DNA of 64,000 bases. Source: a virus. The notes beneath the pieces are model-generated. The model saw only the letters and a program-made list of their open reading frames with translations, was not told where the DNA came from and did not search any database. The stretch is taken from positions 55,274 to 119,273 of IMG/VR virus record IMGVR_UViG_3300032242_000468; one strand, given 5' to 3'. The position numbers were made by a program, and so were the translations under genes. Positions 41,201 through 48,804 of this stretch are shown piece after piece; position 1 is the first letter of the stretch, and the number at the start of each line of letters is the position of its first letter.

Positions 41201-42763
41201 ACTCTTACACATTTATTATCTAAAAACGATGTCTTACAGATATGGTTGTTTGCCGCACCAATTAAAGCATTTAGTGAAGTTCGAAGTCAAACAATTATTG
41301 CTCAACCTGGAGAAAACAGTTGGGCATTGACTTATCCTCCAGAAAATATTCAACCATATCATACACAGGTTATTGTTGAACAAAATGGTAAACGATTGCT
41401 ACCCCCTGCTACTGTATATTTTACAGCAGATGGAGTTACAGAAAGTTATTCATTGAATACTGATTATAATTGGGGACAGGGAGTACCTTCGGAAAAAGTT
41501 ATAGAAGTTTATGTAAATGGATCTCCTGTAACTCCTAATGTAGAATTTGAATTAGTACAAAATGAAAATAGAATACAATTTTTACCTAATGTACTTAAAA
41601 AAGGTGATGTAGTTGCTATATGTGTGTTGTTAAATTATGAATTTACAATATCAAATAACAATTTGAATGTAACAGTTAATACCATCGGCACTAGTACAAT
41701 TGTAGTTCATTCATTTACTAATCATGATTCTAGTTTAATTAGGACTGAACGATATTTAGGGGGCACAGGAAATAGATTCCAATTAAGTAGAAATGTAGCA
41801 GGCCCCGAATATCTATGGGTAGAATATAATGGACAGCCTTTGATGCGTAATTTTGATTTTAGTATAATTAATTCAAATCAAGTTATTTTGGCTGATAAAT
41901 TTGTGCCACAAAGAACTGATCAAATTTCAATTACAAGTGTAAGCAATATTTTAGATACCGATAAGGTATTAGGTTACAGATTGTTTTTAGATAATCTAGG
42001 TAGAACAACCTATAAGAGGATCAGTGCCGCTAATTCTACCCAACTTGCTACTACACTTACATCTACAGCAACTTCTATTGAACTTATAAATGCATCAGTT
42101 CTTACACCTCCTAATTTTTCTAAGTTTATTCCGGGGGTTATCATTATAAACGGCGAACGTATTCAGTTCTATAGCATTACAGGAAACACATTAACACAAT
42201 TAGTTCGAGGTAGTTTAGGTACAGGCATCCGTGATAGTTATCCTGCTGGTACTACAGTTATTGACCAAGGTTCTTACCAAACTCTATATGTTGAAGATGC
42301 TCAGCAAGAGTGGATGACCAATGTAACAAATACAGCAACATTACATTATAATATATCTAGTTTAACAGTTAAAAATTCTACATCAACTGCGTATGATGTT
42401 TATTATCAGGGTCGTTTATTAAGAAAACCTGGAACCAAATCCATCCAGACAAATGTTACTATTGCATACGATAGTAATGAAACAAGTGCAGAAGGGATTC
42501 AGTCTAATAAACTGTTGGGGGGAGAATATAATATCTCAAGCGGAACACTAATATTAAATACTGGAACAATATTAACTTTGGGATCTAGGATTAAGGTAGT
42601 TTCAAGGTATGGTCAAAGCATGTACGCTCAAATACATTCTACATCAACTGTACTACATAACATTCCTGTAGATCCGATGCATCAAAATGCTACTCCTCAA
42701 GTGACATTCCTGTCAAGATCACCGGCCGCACTGCCAGATAAATATTACTATGGACAACAATGA
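29288..42763 (+). CDS. Giant baseplate/tail structural protein (gp7 position), 4491 residues
   Basis: One uninterrupted frame of 13.5 kb encodes 4491 residues. The N terminus (LLPTIFKTDRNAKFLAGTID, LVNFEKYYWMPYGPDVV) is like large wedge proteins of T4-like marine phages that follow gp6; T4 gp7 has 1032 residues. Visible parts are a beta-propeller with seven FG-GAP-like blades (about 2110-2570), GxGYxxxP motif pairs near 2984-3040 and 3349-3395, and a C-terminal ERIQFYSITGNTLTQLVRGS module (about 4250-4330). The rest is beta-rich, Asn/Thr/Ser/Tyr-rich. It probably forms the baseplate rim and fibre mounts. A short GC-rich patch at 39363-39417 encodes Gly/Ala/Pro and is explained by those codons. 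Confidence 0.8.
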   Translation: MPANVSKVSYLGSTSTNRRTIDLLPTIFKTDRNAKFLAGTIDQYLEPAKVERVNGWVGTKNTPTYNPSTDNYIPTNSPLRSAYQVEPALIVNDANLKPQETLAYDDLINQLKFNGANVSNLGKLFNPEFYSYNPNINWDKLVNFEKYYWMPYGPDVVTVTGQLKNTISSYTVSDANGNFLFTPDGLTEAPQLTLYRGVTYIFNIRSTKKFWIKTQRVAGTDSPFRVITTNGISHGQIIFTVDENTPKKLFYVAEDNVLNGGEIVIESIEDNSNLNVVNDIIGKSTFTSGNGVIFSNGMRVSFAGNITPAEYQTGEYFVEGVGSEIKLINAASLEVPEQFISNLDDNFDGAPFDDYPFDTFINAPLTPEYVTIDRSSIDRNPWTRYNRWFHEDVIISSATYNNRTPVLPVELRAKRPIVEFLPNLQLFNFGSLAVENVQHLDSTTTDVFNSIEGSEGFYVDGVELANGDRIIFTANTDNYVNRRVWIVNFVQVDGKLKIALVEDTELSIGTNVVITQGAKHKGSSWWFDGIQWVYAQQKIVLNQAPRFDVFDSEGYGLSDTAKYQSNFTGTKIFGYGIGTGVSDSILGFPLKYQSVADQAFYLFENYFTQDQITVVNGNQTSYISLSTNYLKKNSATGYSYINIWEESQSYTTPILQSVVPTSPATVLEITCVDFPAYQSLTLEVYRNNIKLFENIDYTRYVDTSRLFVLFTKSIQTTDHILFKVYGNAVPNSNGFYEISPGWLNNPMNGDIQEFTLSELTDHFKSMADRNPKFTGNYLGSNNSRDLINFASYGTRLIKNKNPLAFAGYFITDQTHNVISAVTTVERHYNQFKLGFISQATALKGIYKPSKAVDIILHNMNLAKNPSSQYYHSDMLAYGPDVISNTITVTDSRNTMYGLNSTYVSGVNNPRSVIVYHVPASTGLEYQLFYGHDYIFDQYDPTVVITKPLVKGDKIIICDYPSTDGSFIPPTPTKLGLYPKFTPAIYYDDSYSGDPKLVIRGHDGSISLAFNDYRDQIILELETRIYNNIKVNYNPELINIHSVTPGRFRTTKIVKTTVNNILRSQFLKWNNFYGFDYELNDTYSDDPKTWNFITANDPATKIPLYGNHRGIYSYYFDTTTPHLTPWEMLGFSEMPAWWIDTYGPAPYTSGNLILWDDLEKGYVRDPMNSRINPLYVRTGLSKIIPVDEYGNLLDPAASNIAQNVNPNSINLNWKFGDQGPVETAWRRSSHYPFSIQILMALSNPANYASLMFDTSRISINPASQYVYSETNNFLKLSDLVIYGDTINGSIVRATGYSAMLVETGKIKSLTYIADLKTYLSNMTMQLLTKVGGFVSKDKLEIIIDSINPASVNPGVALSNEDYQIFLNQSSVVDSIGVSGIIIQKTDTGYILRGYDNTEPYFTSFTPIPGGAITIGGASEPFVKWAASSPTDSGLTPGELSTAVTANTGYIFYKAGQVVYYNGRYYRAKVGHTSGSTFNINYFQPLPALPHIGGISVNTPVKFDTTPVVTPYGVTFSTYQEVYDLIVGYGSWLESQGVIFDEYNSDLNDIMNWNYTGKEFLYWASQGWSSNSIITLSPFANSLQYQNSTAMVDDLGNTAYEYSVLKADGKPLPIHNLNAIRQDGTISVSTRNTNDGIYFIRFNSVQKEHNLIFNNTSLFNDIIYNVETGYSQRRLKLNGLRTSQWDGSLYSPGFIYDEAMVDNWTEYTDYHPGDVVLYSGNYYSAIKKLTGVSSFNFNDWQLLDKKPTAQLLPNFDYKINQFQDFYSLDIDNFDSNQQALAQHLIGYTPRPYLDNIFANPVSQYKFYQGFIREKGTRNSITKLAKASKQTLDSYIDYYEEWAFRVGEFGSFDTDYSIELNLDETKFEQNPQIIEFIPTAFASSAFQTRIYQTPSDLIIKPNNYNSRPFDTTSTVYSDVFKLPYAGYVRLNDVTATAFNKATLTNISNSRGLSDGDTIWIGFTENLGWDVYRHTKLPAVVVDASIVVQGSSLLITTDSTHNLKVNDYINITQFDNTINGIYQVQKIVSNTQFIVKSILTTLPTAFFPGIGILFKFVSVRFEFIDDIANHPLINSLGYGEKLWIDNDGSGRWLVLEKQQPYNISSYQPTSIEIGSSINSRFSERIIIDSTGEKIIVSAPNYQNTFTGIDGLVYALRKNGTGTNSIVNVSEIKLNIDKIGTYYSTTSSSGFGKAVAFDADNDIIIASAPYASGVKYTTSTSTFYSVTINAATGTYVNQGLVKWETINYDYERVTNNFVITSPEPQSNAYFGYDLYLGNISPSEKLLAVTSPGQNSNAGAVYWSRYSVTTTNTVVYINTITNTQHKLDPIEQQPVSGDQFGYAISGDLKGNNLAVSAPGLTDGSGGVYIFTYEPINSRFTNTQLIRAIDLGVTYTGVGFGNSILIDNTGRFLFISASGSLDTDYKVGKVFVFSRVYNEFVYSQTLVCPFDNSGFFFGSNLSISPNGKSLYISSSQASTQPDITFEKYSNTYKSSYINDPNSTPTVTPTTFDGKTTKFKSKSIIGNGSVYEFERLDNKFYFAHEVKNPKPTSYQNFGSSIAASNFCALIGSPGQVNQTESVGYFNIYDHSNLTWNILRQEDNLINLTKVKTAKTIDTTQQTIVDYLEIYDPLKGRIPALADQEIKYKTAFDPAVYSIGVPGVTVDTNTNWLDEHVGELWWDLNSVKYVWYEQGELDFRNNSWGNLFPGCTIDVYEWVSSTNMPNQWSAIADTNAGLGQNISGQPKFPSNSVLSIKQVYNATTNALTNIYYFWVKNKITIPQVPGRSMSAYNVSQLIANPKSQGMKYVSLIANNALSLTNMKPSVVGTTINLNIDMDSTNNVGNKHTEWLLVQEGNSSSQFNNSLIQKFKDSLLGRDSLGNPVPDPALSDRLKYGVSIRPRQSIFKDRFAALRTLTEYSNATLSTINFVGIDNINYFTSSEAYAQPAEGVYDVVVDSVVARDQTIITRKLAQAVLSVSLTYGRITGVTITTAGYGYGKLYPIEYDINDNPTLWIGPTVEIIGDGVDAKIITFVNTVGQIVRTKIKNPGKNYTSAPAVIVRPFTVLVQSDETVNNRWSYYTWDYTNKVYSRIKTQSWNTPEYWSYIDWKDPTYNKNQDIRSTVDSIYELAYIENVKAGTYVKVNNAGDGRYIILRKTNGTTGTFDNQFDLIYQQNGTIQISDMIWDNQFGFDYQIGFDQLKYDQKPDIETENIINGLLSLATQEHSKYTNLLMFKLVKYALTEQKFVDWAFKTSFITVVNNAGALDQRPTYRLNNETYYEQYINETKPYHTKIRNFQANYTATDFTQSLTTDFDTPAVYNTLTQKFVPVQLGNSLMLKSPWREWYKNYTYHVDSVEIYSGGSGYQYAPQVVFSPAPGDSGSGAAGEAYISQGKVTKVIITNPGSGYAATPIMTLLGGGPTTLTPARFGIRMSNGLVRSQTITLKFDRVSGYNEINSAQTEDTFRANGYSDTYKLTWTPTPEKSLTNITVNGIKLLSDAYSFNIGTETFNGYTKSYGEVKLVNVPPYTATVVVNYVKDIGLYHAVDRIRDYYKPESGMPGNTATMLMAGLEYPGVTVDTLPLVSSTGYDSTPYGSNNWDDYETETGLYQTIGSANTSVYTLNYVPQIGNTLTVYVNNIRIYGTSTYTTSSNLELVNGIIQPDGYTNTINIHQLTPDGSIGPIEIDREAIVTSEELGGPYERISFNIPANTATNQITTSGWLCYIDGITTPFNVTSISTGSPRIVILNSGTEFILNFPVKFYLPGTPQIVDFRLATSDGSIPIVDPDLDTYISGGQEFTTKVTSGVADNPSPLLDDIIIDGDNLVSRYNSYGPEENLPGRVSESLGISVYTQPSTGSALSVLRTYIADPATKTYSLGTTPPNADSVEVLCNNNIITGYSINYINQTITLTTGTSGLLSVKTLGVGGTNILDKRVIIATTSTSIIDMAPRLVDVHDQYITLNGVKLVKGTDFVLSAVNLRTRVTLTHLLSKNDVLQIWLFAAPIKAFSEVRSQTIIAQPGENSWALTYPPENIQPYHTQVIVEQNGKRLLPPATVYFTADGVTESYSLNTDYNWGQGVPSEKVIEVYVNGSPVTPNVEFELVQNENRIQFLPNVLKKGDVVAICVLLNYEFTISNNNLNVTVNTIGTSTIVVHSFTNHDSSLIRTERYLGGTGNRFQLSRNVAGPEYLWVEYNGQPLMRNFDFSIINSNQVILADKFVPQRTDQISITSVSNILDTDKVLGYRLFLDNLGRTTYKRISAANSTQLATTLTSTATSIELINASVLTPPNFSKFIPGVIIINGERIQFYSITGNTLTQLVRGSLGTGIRDSYPAGTTVIDQGSYQTLYVEDAQQEWMTNVTNTATLHYNISSLTVKNSTSTAYDVYYQGRLLRKPGTKSIQTNVTIAYDSNETSAEGIQSNKLLGGEYNISSGTLILNTGTILTLGSRIKVVSRYGQSMYAQIHSTSTVLHNIPVDPMHQNATPQVTFLSRSPAALPDKYYYGQQ
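42737..42744 (+). promoter_or_regulatory. Possible internal late box GATAAATA
   Basis: It differs by one base from TATAAATA, within the end of the giant gene and 29 bases before the second possible start (42774) of the next gene. It may be chance in AT-rich sequence. Confidence 0.3.
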
Positions 42764-43415
42764 GAATAAAAACATGCCTGTAAATCCACAACAATCACAA
42801 GACCTTGATTCCCAGATGACTGAACTTCCTGGAATCAAAGTACAAGGACATATAAAAATATTTGACCCTGAAACTCAAGAAGTTTACGTGAATAAACGTA
42901 ATGCTATCCATTACGAAAACTTTAGTCTTGCTCTTGTAAACAGTGTTGCTAACATGGGTTACGGTATGATTACAAATATGAGTTTTGGTAATGGCGGAAG
43001 CCGTGTAGATCCTACCGGAATTATTACATATCTAACTCCTAATACTATTGGCACAAATGCTACCCTATATAACGAAACTTATACAAAGATTATTGATGCT
43101 TCTAATACATCTAACGTAGATCCTACAAGAAATTATATGGAAACACGACATATATTAGGGAACACATATACAGATTTACTAGTAAGTTGTTTATTAGATT
43201 TTGGTGAGCCAAGTGGGCAAAATGCTTTTGATAATAGTGCTAATTTAGACGGCAAATATGTGTTTGATGAACTAGGATTAAAAGGCACAGATGCCGCAGG
43301 AAACTCAGTATTACTAACTCATGTTATTTTCCATCCTGTACAAAAATCCTTAAACAGAATGATTCAGATTGATTACACAATTAGAATACAAAGTATTAGT
43401 GGTGTAGGAGCGTAA
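42750..43415 (+). CDS. Virion structural protein after the giant wedge gene (gp8 position)
   Basis: The 221-residue protein has VQGHIKIFDPETQEVYVNKR, NAIHYENFSLALVNSVANMG and MSFGNGGSRVDPTG, a pattern I know from structural proteins of T4-like phages but cannot tie to a T4 gene with certainty. It lies between the giant wedge protein and the fibre genes, so it may connect fibres to the baseplate. It overlaps the giant gene by 14 bases if it starts at 42750; an ATG at 42774 gives a gap instead and fits the late box at 42737. Neither has a strong ribosome site. Confidence 0.65.
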   Translation: MDNNENKNMPVNPQQSQDLDSQMTELPGIKVQGHIKIFDPETQEVYVNKRNAIHYENFSLALVNSVANMGYGMITNMSFGNGGSRVDPTGIITYLTPNTIGTNATLYNETYTKIIDASNTSNVDPTRNYMETRHILGNTYTDLLVSCLLDFGEPSGQNAFDNSANLDGKYVFDELGLKGTDAAGNSVLLTHVIFHPVQKSLNRMIQIDYTIRIQSISGVGA

Positions 43416-43418
43416 TAG

Positions 43419-45461
43419 ATGTCTTATCAAGTAAACCATGCAGATCTTGTTAACGGATATATTACTATTGATGATGGTAGCATTAATCGCACATTGTCTA
43501 TTAATTTTGTAGGAAAAAATGCATCTAATTATGCCGAAGCAATTAGTGAAAATTTTTTACATTTGTTAGAAAATTTTGCGAGCACTGAAAAACCTAAAGG
43601 ACCTGTTCGAGGACAATTATGGTTTGATACTTCAAATACTGATACTCCTGTTTTAAGAATTAATATTGACGGCACAGGCACATCTTGGGCTCCAGCCAGT
43701 GGAGTTTGGGCACAGTCAACTCCGCCCAATGGAGATGCCACTTATGGGCAGGCTAAAGCAGGAGATATTTGGGTCAATACAGCACAGGGTCAATTATATA
43801 TTAATACTGACGGTACAACTAACAATTGGACACTAGTTGGGCCAAGTTTTAGCGGTACATTACAGACAGGTAGTTTTCCTGATACTATTAATGACAATTT
43901 TGGTGTTCCACATAAAATTATTAAAAACTTTGTTGACGGCAATATTTTAGAAATTATTAGTAATGATACATTTATTCCGCAGTCAAAGATTGCAGGATTT
44001 ACAAATATTCTTCCTGGTATAAATGTTTCTTCACTTAACAATGCGGGACTTAATGCCACAGCCTATGCGGCAAAAAATTTATATGTAACTAGCCCAGGTA
44101 ATGCCTATGTTCCTGCTAATAATTTTGTAAGAAACGATACTAATAATAGAATTACAGCCGCGTTAACAGTCAACGACGGTATTGTTCTAGGTTCTGATAC
44201 TAAACATGCACTCAATCTTAAAGTTAATCCTTCATTAGCCAGAGAATCTCAAATCATTAACACTTCGCAAGACGGCGGAATAATTACTTTCACGGTTTAC
44301 AATGGTGTAGTGGCTAATAAGTTATTGCGATTAGACGGCGGTACTCAAAGTATAGGAATAGGAATACCCGACCGTCCGCCTGCTGTAACATCTGGTGGAG
44401 TAGAAGTTGGCGGTGATACACTAGTTGGTGGAAAAATAACTGTCAGTTCTACTGGATCTACATTCAATGGTAGTTTATTAGCAAGCACTATTATTAGTAC
44501 AGGAACAATTACTAGCGGTGATGATTTAACAGTTGGCGGACAACTTTATGTAAATTGGAATAACGGCGAAGTTGGCCCTGCTATATTACCCGGAACTTCT
44601 GGAAGTCCTTTAACTAACACATTTGATATTGGAAGTTCTAGTGCTAAATTTAGATTTGTGTATGCTGACAGTTTTCAAGGAAATTTAGGCGGTACTGCTC
44701 AAACTGCAAATAGTCTGACAAATACAAGTTTATTTGCAATTAATGGAGATATTGCTACTTCTGCTGATATTCTTTACAAAGGACAAGCAGGTACATACGT
44801 ATTTTCAGCAACTATTCAAACATCTGCTATAACAAATAAACCTGCTTCGTTGAATACATCAACAACCGATTGGTCATATTTTTATAAAAATGCACAAGGA
44901 TTTCCTACAGGTAATAAATTTTCTATTTTAGGTGTAGAGACTACAGGTACAACGACTATTACAACAAATATAGTTCAAATTGAAAGACAACAGTTTCTTG
45001 CCGATGTCATACAAAGTTTGTTACCTGCTGGAACTGTTGTTCCTTTTGCAGGACTGGTTGTTCCGGATGGTTGGTTATTATGTGACGGTCGAGAAATAAG
45101 TAGCGGTCAATATCCAAAATTATATCAAGTAATTGCAAAAAATTATGGAACTGATGCATTAGTTAAAGTACCTGATCTAAGAGGTCGAAGTGTTATTGGT
45201 TATGATGATATGACTACTAACAATCAATTTGGAAATATACCGGCCGGCCGAGTTCCGGGTGCAATAACTCCTACAATTATAACTGATCCGGGAAATACAA
45301 CACCTGGTGCAGCCGCAGCCGTGGTAGGCGGAACATCAACAGTGTTTTTATCAACTGGTACAATATCAACAGGAACTAATGCCAAAACAATTGTTGATAA
45401 ATCAATTTCAATTAACGTTATGAATCCATATTTGGCCATGAATTACATAATTAAAACTTAA
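43419..45461 (+). CDS. Tail fibre protein with phage tail collar domain
   Basis: The 680-residue protein is the first of four tandem paralogues. Residues 1-170 hold the shared anchor: a NFVGKNASNYAEAISENFLH segment, GQLWFDT, GDIWVNTAQGQLY and WTLVGPSF. The middle is a Gly/Thr/Ser-rich beta shaft. Residues about 525-600 form a tail collar domain (PAGTVVPFAGLVVPDGWLLC, then VPDLRGRSVIGYDD), which in other phages sits at the fibre tip. The C terminus ends in a short NPYLAMNYIIKT, as is usual after collar domains. It probably contacts the host surface. Confidence 0.85.
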   Translation: MSYQVNHADLVNGYITIDDGSINRTLSINFVGKNASNYAEAISENFLHLLENFASTEKPKGPVRGQLWFDTSNTDTPVLRINIDGTGTSWAPASGVWAQSTPPNGDATYGQAKAGDIWVNTAQGQLYINTDGTTNNWTLVGPSFSGTLQTGSFPDTINDNFGVPHKIIKNFVDGNILEIISNDTFIPQSKIAGFTNILPGINVSSLNNAGLNATAYAAKNLYVTSPGNAYVPANNFVRNDTNNRITAALTVNDGIVLGSDTKHALNLKVNPSLARESQIINTSQDGGIITFTVYNGVVANKLLRLDGGTQSIGIGIPDRPPAVTSGGVEVGGDTLVGGKITVSSTGSTFNGSLLASTIISTGTITSGDDLTVGGQLYVNWNNGEVGPAILPGTSGSPLTNTFDIGSSSAKFRFVYADSFQGNLGGTAQTANSLTNTSLFAINGDIATSADILYKGQAGTYVFSATIQTSAITNKPASLNTSTTDWSYFYKNAQGFPTGNKFSILGVETTGTTTITTNIVQIERQQFLADVIQSLLPAGTVVPFAGLVVPDGWLLCDGREISSGQYPKLYQVIAKNYGTDALVKVPDLRGRSVIGYDDMTTNNQFGNIPAGRVPGAITPTIITDPGNTTPGAAAAVVGGTSTVFLSTGTISTGTNAKTIVDKSISINVMNPYLAMNYIIKT

Positions 45462-45472
45462 GGTATAAAAGA

Positions 45473-47491
45473 ATGTCGTATACAATAACACTATCCAATG
45501 GAAATACACTCGCAGTAGTAGCCGATCAAAGTTTTGATAAGGTATCTTCGAGTATCACTCTTATTGGTAAAAATGTTAACGCCTATGGTCAGTATGTAAA
45601 TGAAAATTTTGTTCAATTACTTGAAAACTTTGCCAACATAGCGGCTCCGAGCAATCCTATATCTGGACAATTATGGTACGATACTTCTGTGCAGAGACTA
45701 AAGGTATATTCCGGTGCACTTTCTGATTTTAAACCAGTTGGCAGTCCTGTGATCTTTGCATCTTCAACTCCAATTGAAAAAGAGCCTAACGCAGAACCTC
45801 CTGGTAGTGTTCAAGGAGACTTATGGTGGAATCCTACACTTAAGGAATTAAGATATCTTGACGGCACTACATGGTATAAAACTTCTGAACAATTTAATCC
45901 TTTAGGAAAAGGTCAGTCTGGATGGTTTGTTGAGTATCAGAAAGATGGTCTTAATGATAACGCTGTATCTGCATTATATAATGCAGGAACACTATTAGCA
46001 GTCGCAACCGATGTACAACTTACATTAAACCAAGGTAATCCATATGTTCCGTTCTTGGGAACAACTACATTATACCCTGGAATAACGTTAAATCCAAGTT
46101 ATACAATTTATGGTACTGCTACAAATGCAACAAATTGGAGTAATTTATCAACAAGTTCTTTTATCCAAAAAAATGTCTATGAACAAACAACTGGTGCGAT
46201 AGACATTAAAAATAATGCCGGATTAGGAATCGGAACGCAAACCAACATGAAATTATTGGTAGAAGATACAGGATCAGTTGCTACTAGTGTTATCTGGGTC
46301 GCCAATCCTAATGAAAATTTCCAATTAAGATATAATTGGTTTGATGGTGGGACCGGTAATGGAGTTGCACCTGCTATTTCTCTTATTGGCACTGCTTCGG
46401 CTCGAATGGGCATCTTTACAGATAATCCTCAAACCACATTAGATATACATGGTGATACACTTGTACGTGGAAATTTAACTGTTATAGGTACAACAACAAA
46501 TATTAAAACTAGCATTTTAGAAGTTAATTCTGCTAGTATTATTTTAGCATACGGTAATAATCTTGATTTAGTTGCCGATGGTGGTGGTATCACATTAGAA
46601 GGAACAACACCAAAAACACTGGTATGGTATAGCACTACAACAGCATGGACTAGCAGTGAGAACTTAGATCTTGCTCAAAATAGAAGTTATAAGATTGGTG
46701 GAGTTGATGTACTAACTACAAATTCTCTAGGTACAGGCACACATTTTGCTCCTGGACTACAGGCATTGCCTGCACTTACATCTTTTACAGCATCTTATTT
46801 TATTCTTGCTGGTACCGATACTACATTTGTTCAAGGCAGGATTCATGCTGATGTGCAAGCAGGTAGTGATCTATATATTGATTCTAGGAATCAAAGAATT
46901 AGTTTAAATGATAGTATTGCACATCCGGGTATACCAAATGTTATTATTGGTTCGTCGGCTGCGGACATGACTAATTATAATCTTGGATCTTTCTTTCCAA
47001 ACATGCTTGTATCAAAAGATTATGTTGATAATTTGGTAGTAGATATTTCGTCATCTACTGCTATTAGAAAAACATTTACCATTACAATGGATATTACTCC
47101 TGTATATAATTCTCCAGATAGTGATATCAATAAATTTATTATAGGTTATTTAAATAAAATGTTACCAATTGATGGTAAGATAGGTGGAACAGATCCCTAC
47201 AGAGATAGCCAGTTTTATAAATTACCTATCAATACAAGATGCAATGTATTAGCACAATATTATACTGGTACATATCAAACATTTACTTTAAGTTTAAATA
47301 AGACAACTGTATTAGTTGACAAAGGTGGGGCACAGAATAGTCAAAGTGTTTTACAAGACGTTGCGGCAACAGGTACAAATATTGGATCTATTTTTACTCC
47401 TATTGTTAGCCATTTAATTAAAACATTTTATGTATTAGATGATGGTACTGGAAATAACAATACCTGGACCTTTGTTGCTAATATATTATAA
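45473..47491 (+). CDS. Tail fibre paralogue 2
   Basis: The 672-residue protein shares the N-terminal anchor with its neighbours: SSITLIGKNVNAYGQYVNEN, FVQLLENFAN, GQLWYDT and GDLWWNPTLKELRYLDG. It continues with a Thr/Gly/Ser-rich beta shaft. Its C-terminal part (about 530-672) has no likeness to the collar domain of paralogue 1 or to the YADLAE domain of paralogues 3 and 4, so it may bind a different surface target. Eleven bases separate it from the gene before and from the gene after. Confidence 0.8.
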   Translation: MSYTITLSNGNTLAVVADQSFDKVSSSITLIGKNVNAYGQYVNENFVQLLENFANIAAPSNPISGQLWYDTSVQRLKVYSGALSDFKPVGSPVIFASSTPIEKEPNAEPPGSVQGDLWWNPTLKELRYLDGTTWYKTSEQFNPLGKGQSGWFVEYQKDGLNDNAVSALYNAGTLLAVATDVQLTLNQGNPYVPFLGTTTLYPGITLNPSYTIYGTATNATNWSNLSTSSFIQKNVYEQTTGAIDIKNNAGLGIGTQTNMKLLVEDTGSVATSVIWVANPNENFQLRYNWFDGGTGNGVAPAISLIGTASARMGIFTDNPQTTLDIHGDTLVRGNLTVIGTTTNIKTSILEVNSASIILAYGNNLDLVADGGGITLEGTTPKTLVWYSTTTAWTSSENLDLAQNRSYKIGGVDVLTTNSLGTGTHFAPGLQALPALTSFTASYFILAGTDTTFVQGRIHADVQAGSDLYIDSRNQRISLNDSIAHPGIPNVIIGSSAADMTNYNLGSFFPNMLVSKDYVDNLVVDISSSTAIRKTFTITMDITPVYNSPDSDINKFIIGYLNKMLPIDGKIGGTDPYRDSQFYKLPINTRCNVLAQYYTGTYQTFTLSLNKTTVLVDKGGAQNSQSVLQDVAATGTNIGSIFTPIVSHLIKTFYVLDDGTGNNNTWTFVANIL

Positions 47492-47502
47492 CGGAAAAAT
47501 AG

Positions 47503-48801
47503 ATGCCTTATACCATTAACAATTTTAACGGAAGTATTTTTACATCAGTAGCCGACGGTGTAGTTGATAAACAGTTTTCTTCAAGTATATATCTTGTTGG
47601 TAAAAATGTTACTGGTTACGGAGCATACCAAAACGATAACTTTTTATGGCTATTACAAAATTTTGCAGGGCAAGCAGAACCAATAAACAAATTGCAAGGG
47701 CAAACATGGTTTGACACTTCTTCAGGTGCTCTTAAATTAAAAATATATGACGGTATTGAATGGAAACCGTTGACAACAACACTGAATACAACTACAACAC
47801 CTACATCGAGTCTAGGTGATCTTTGGTATACTCCAACGTCCAACCAAATATTTTTAGGTATAGGTAGTGGTACTAATTGGCAACTTATTGGCCCAGAAGC
47901 AGTTGCGGGGTTTGGAGAAACAAAGTTTACATCTAGTCCATTATTTGATACTATATCTCAAGAACATGCGGCTATTAGGTTATTTGATGAAGGACAGTTA
48001 CTGGCAGTAATCACTACAAGTTCGTTTAATGTTCGTCATACAGAAGATGTTTATACAGCAGGAATTAATAGTACAATAGGTGGAATATCTTTTGCACCCG
48101 GATTAGGTATTCAAACAAACTACATAACTGCCGGTGTAAGTACAAGTAGCGGTACATTAACAGGAAGTTGGACAGTTGATTCGTTAACATCTCCATTGGC
48201 AACAATAACTACAGTATCGTCGACTATTGTATCAGCAACTACTGTAACATCGACTGCATTAACAGTATCTGGATATAGTTATATAACCAGTATGTTTGGG
48301 GATGATATTAGTGTTGCTAGAGTAATTAGTCCTAGTCTTATTAGTACCGGACTTACTAGCGGATCTCCATATACACAAGGAGTAATTACGGGTACCTGGA
48401 GTTTGTCACCTGGATCTACTTTATCTTCAACTTATGCTGACTTAGCAGAGTTCTATATGGCAGATGATACATATAGTCCCGGACAAGTTATGCAGTTTGG
48501 CGGAACTGCTGAAATTACTTTATCTACAACAGATATGAGTACTAATGTTGCGGGAATTATTTCAATTAATCCTGCTTTTGTACTTAATGGTGGAAGTCCT
48601 GGTCTTTGTTATCCCTTAGCATTGGCTGGTCGAGTTTTTGTGTATGTCAGCGGCGATGTAAGTGTAGGTGATATGTTAGTCACTGACGGTAAAGGAGGGC
48701 TAAGAGCAGAATTTAATCCCAAACCCGGAACAATTGTTGCTAGGGCTATTAACAGTATTGTAGATGGTGGTATGATTGAAGTTCAGGTTGCAAGAGGATA
48801 A
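47503..48801 (+). CDS. Tail fibre paralogue 3 with YADLAE C-terminal domain
   Basis: The 432-residue protein has the shared anchor (SSSIYLVGKNVTGYGAYQND, LLQNFAG, GQTWFDT, GDLWYTPTSNQ, WQLIGPEA). It then has a short Ser/Thr-rich shaft and a C-terminal domain (about 310-432) beginning TYADLAEFYMADDTYSPGQV, with AGIISINPAF and GDMLVTDGKGG. The domain resembles the autoproteolytic or chaperone-type ends of phage fibres (Peptidase_G2-like), but I cannot see a certain catalytic residue. The same domain ends paralogue 4. Confidence 0.8.
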   Translation: MPYTINNFNGSIFTSVADGVVDKQFSSSIYLVGKNVTGYGAYQNDNFLWLLQNFAGQAEPINKLQGQTWFDTSSGALKLKIYDGIEWKPLTTTLNTTTTPTSSLGDLWYTPTSNQIFLGIGSGTNWQLIGPEAVAGFGETKFTSSPLFDTISQEHAAIRLFDEGQLLAVITTSSFNVRHTEDVYTAGINSTIGGISFAPGLGIQTNYITAGVSTSSGTLTGSWTVDSLTSPLATITTVSSTIVSATTVTSTALTVSGYSYITSMFGDDISVARVISPSLISTGLTSGSPYTQGVITGTWSLSPGSTLSSTYADLAEFYMADDTYSPGQVMQFGGTAEITLSTTDMSTNVAGIISINPAFVLNGGSPGLCYPLALAGRVFVYVSGDVSVGDMLVTDGKGGLRAEFNPKPGTIVARAINSIVDGGMIEVQVARG

Positions 48802-48804
48802 AAA

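Noticed and set aside
29288-42763. Intron, intein or assembly fusion making the giant gene look long
   Set aside because: One frame without breaks, even base composition and continuous beta-rich structural sequence; no intein motifs or nuclease domain seen.
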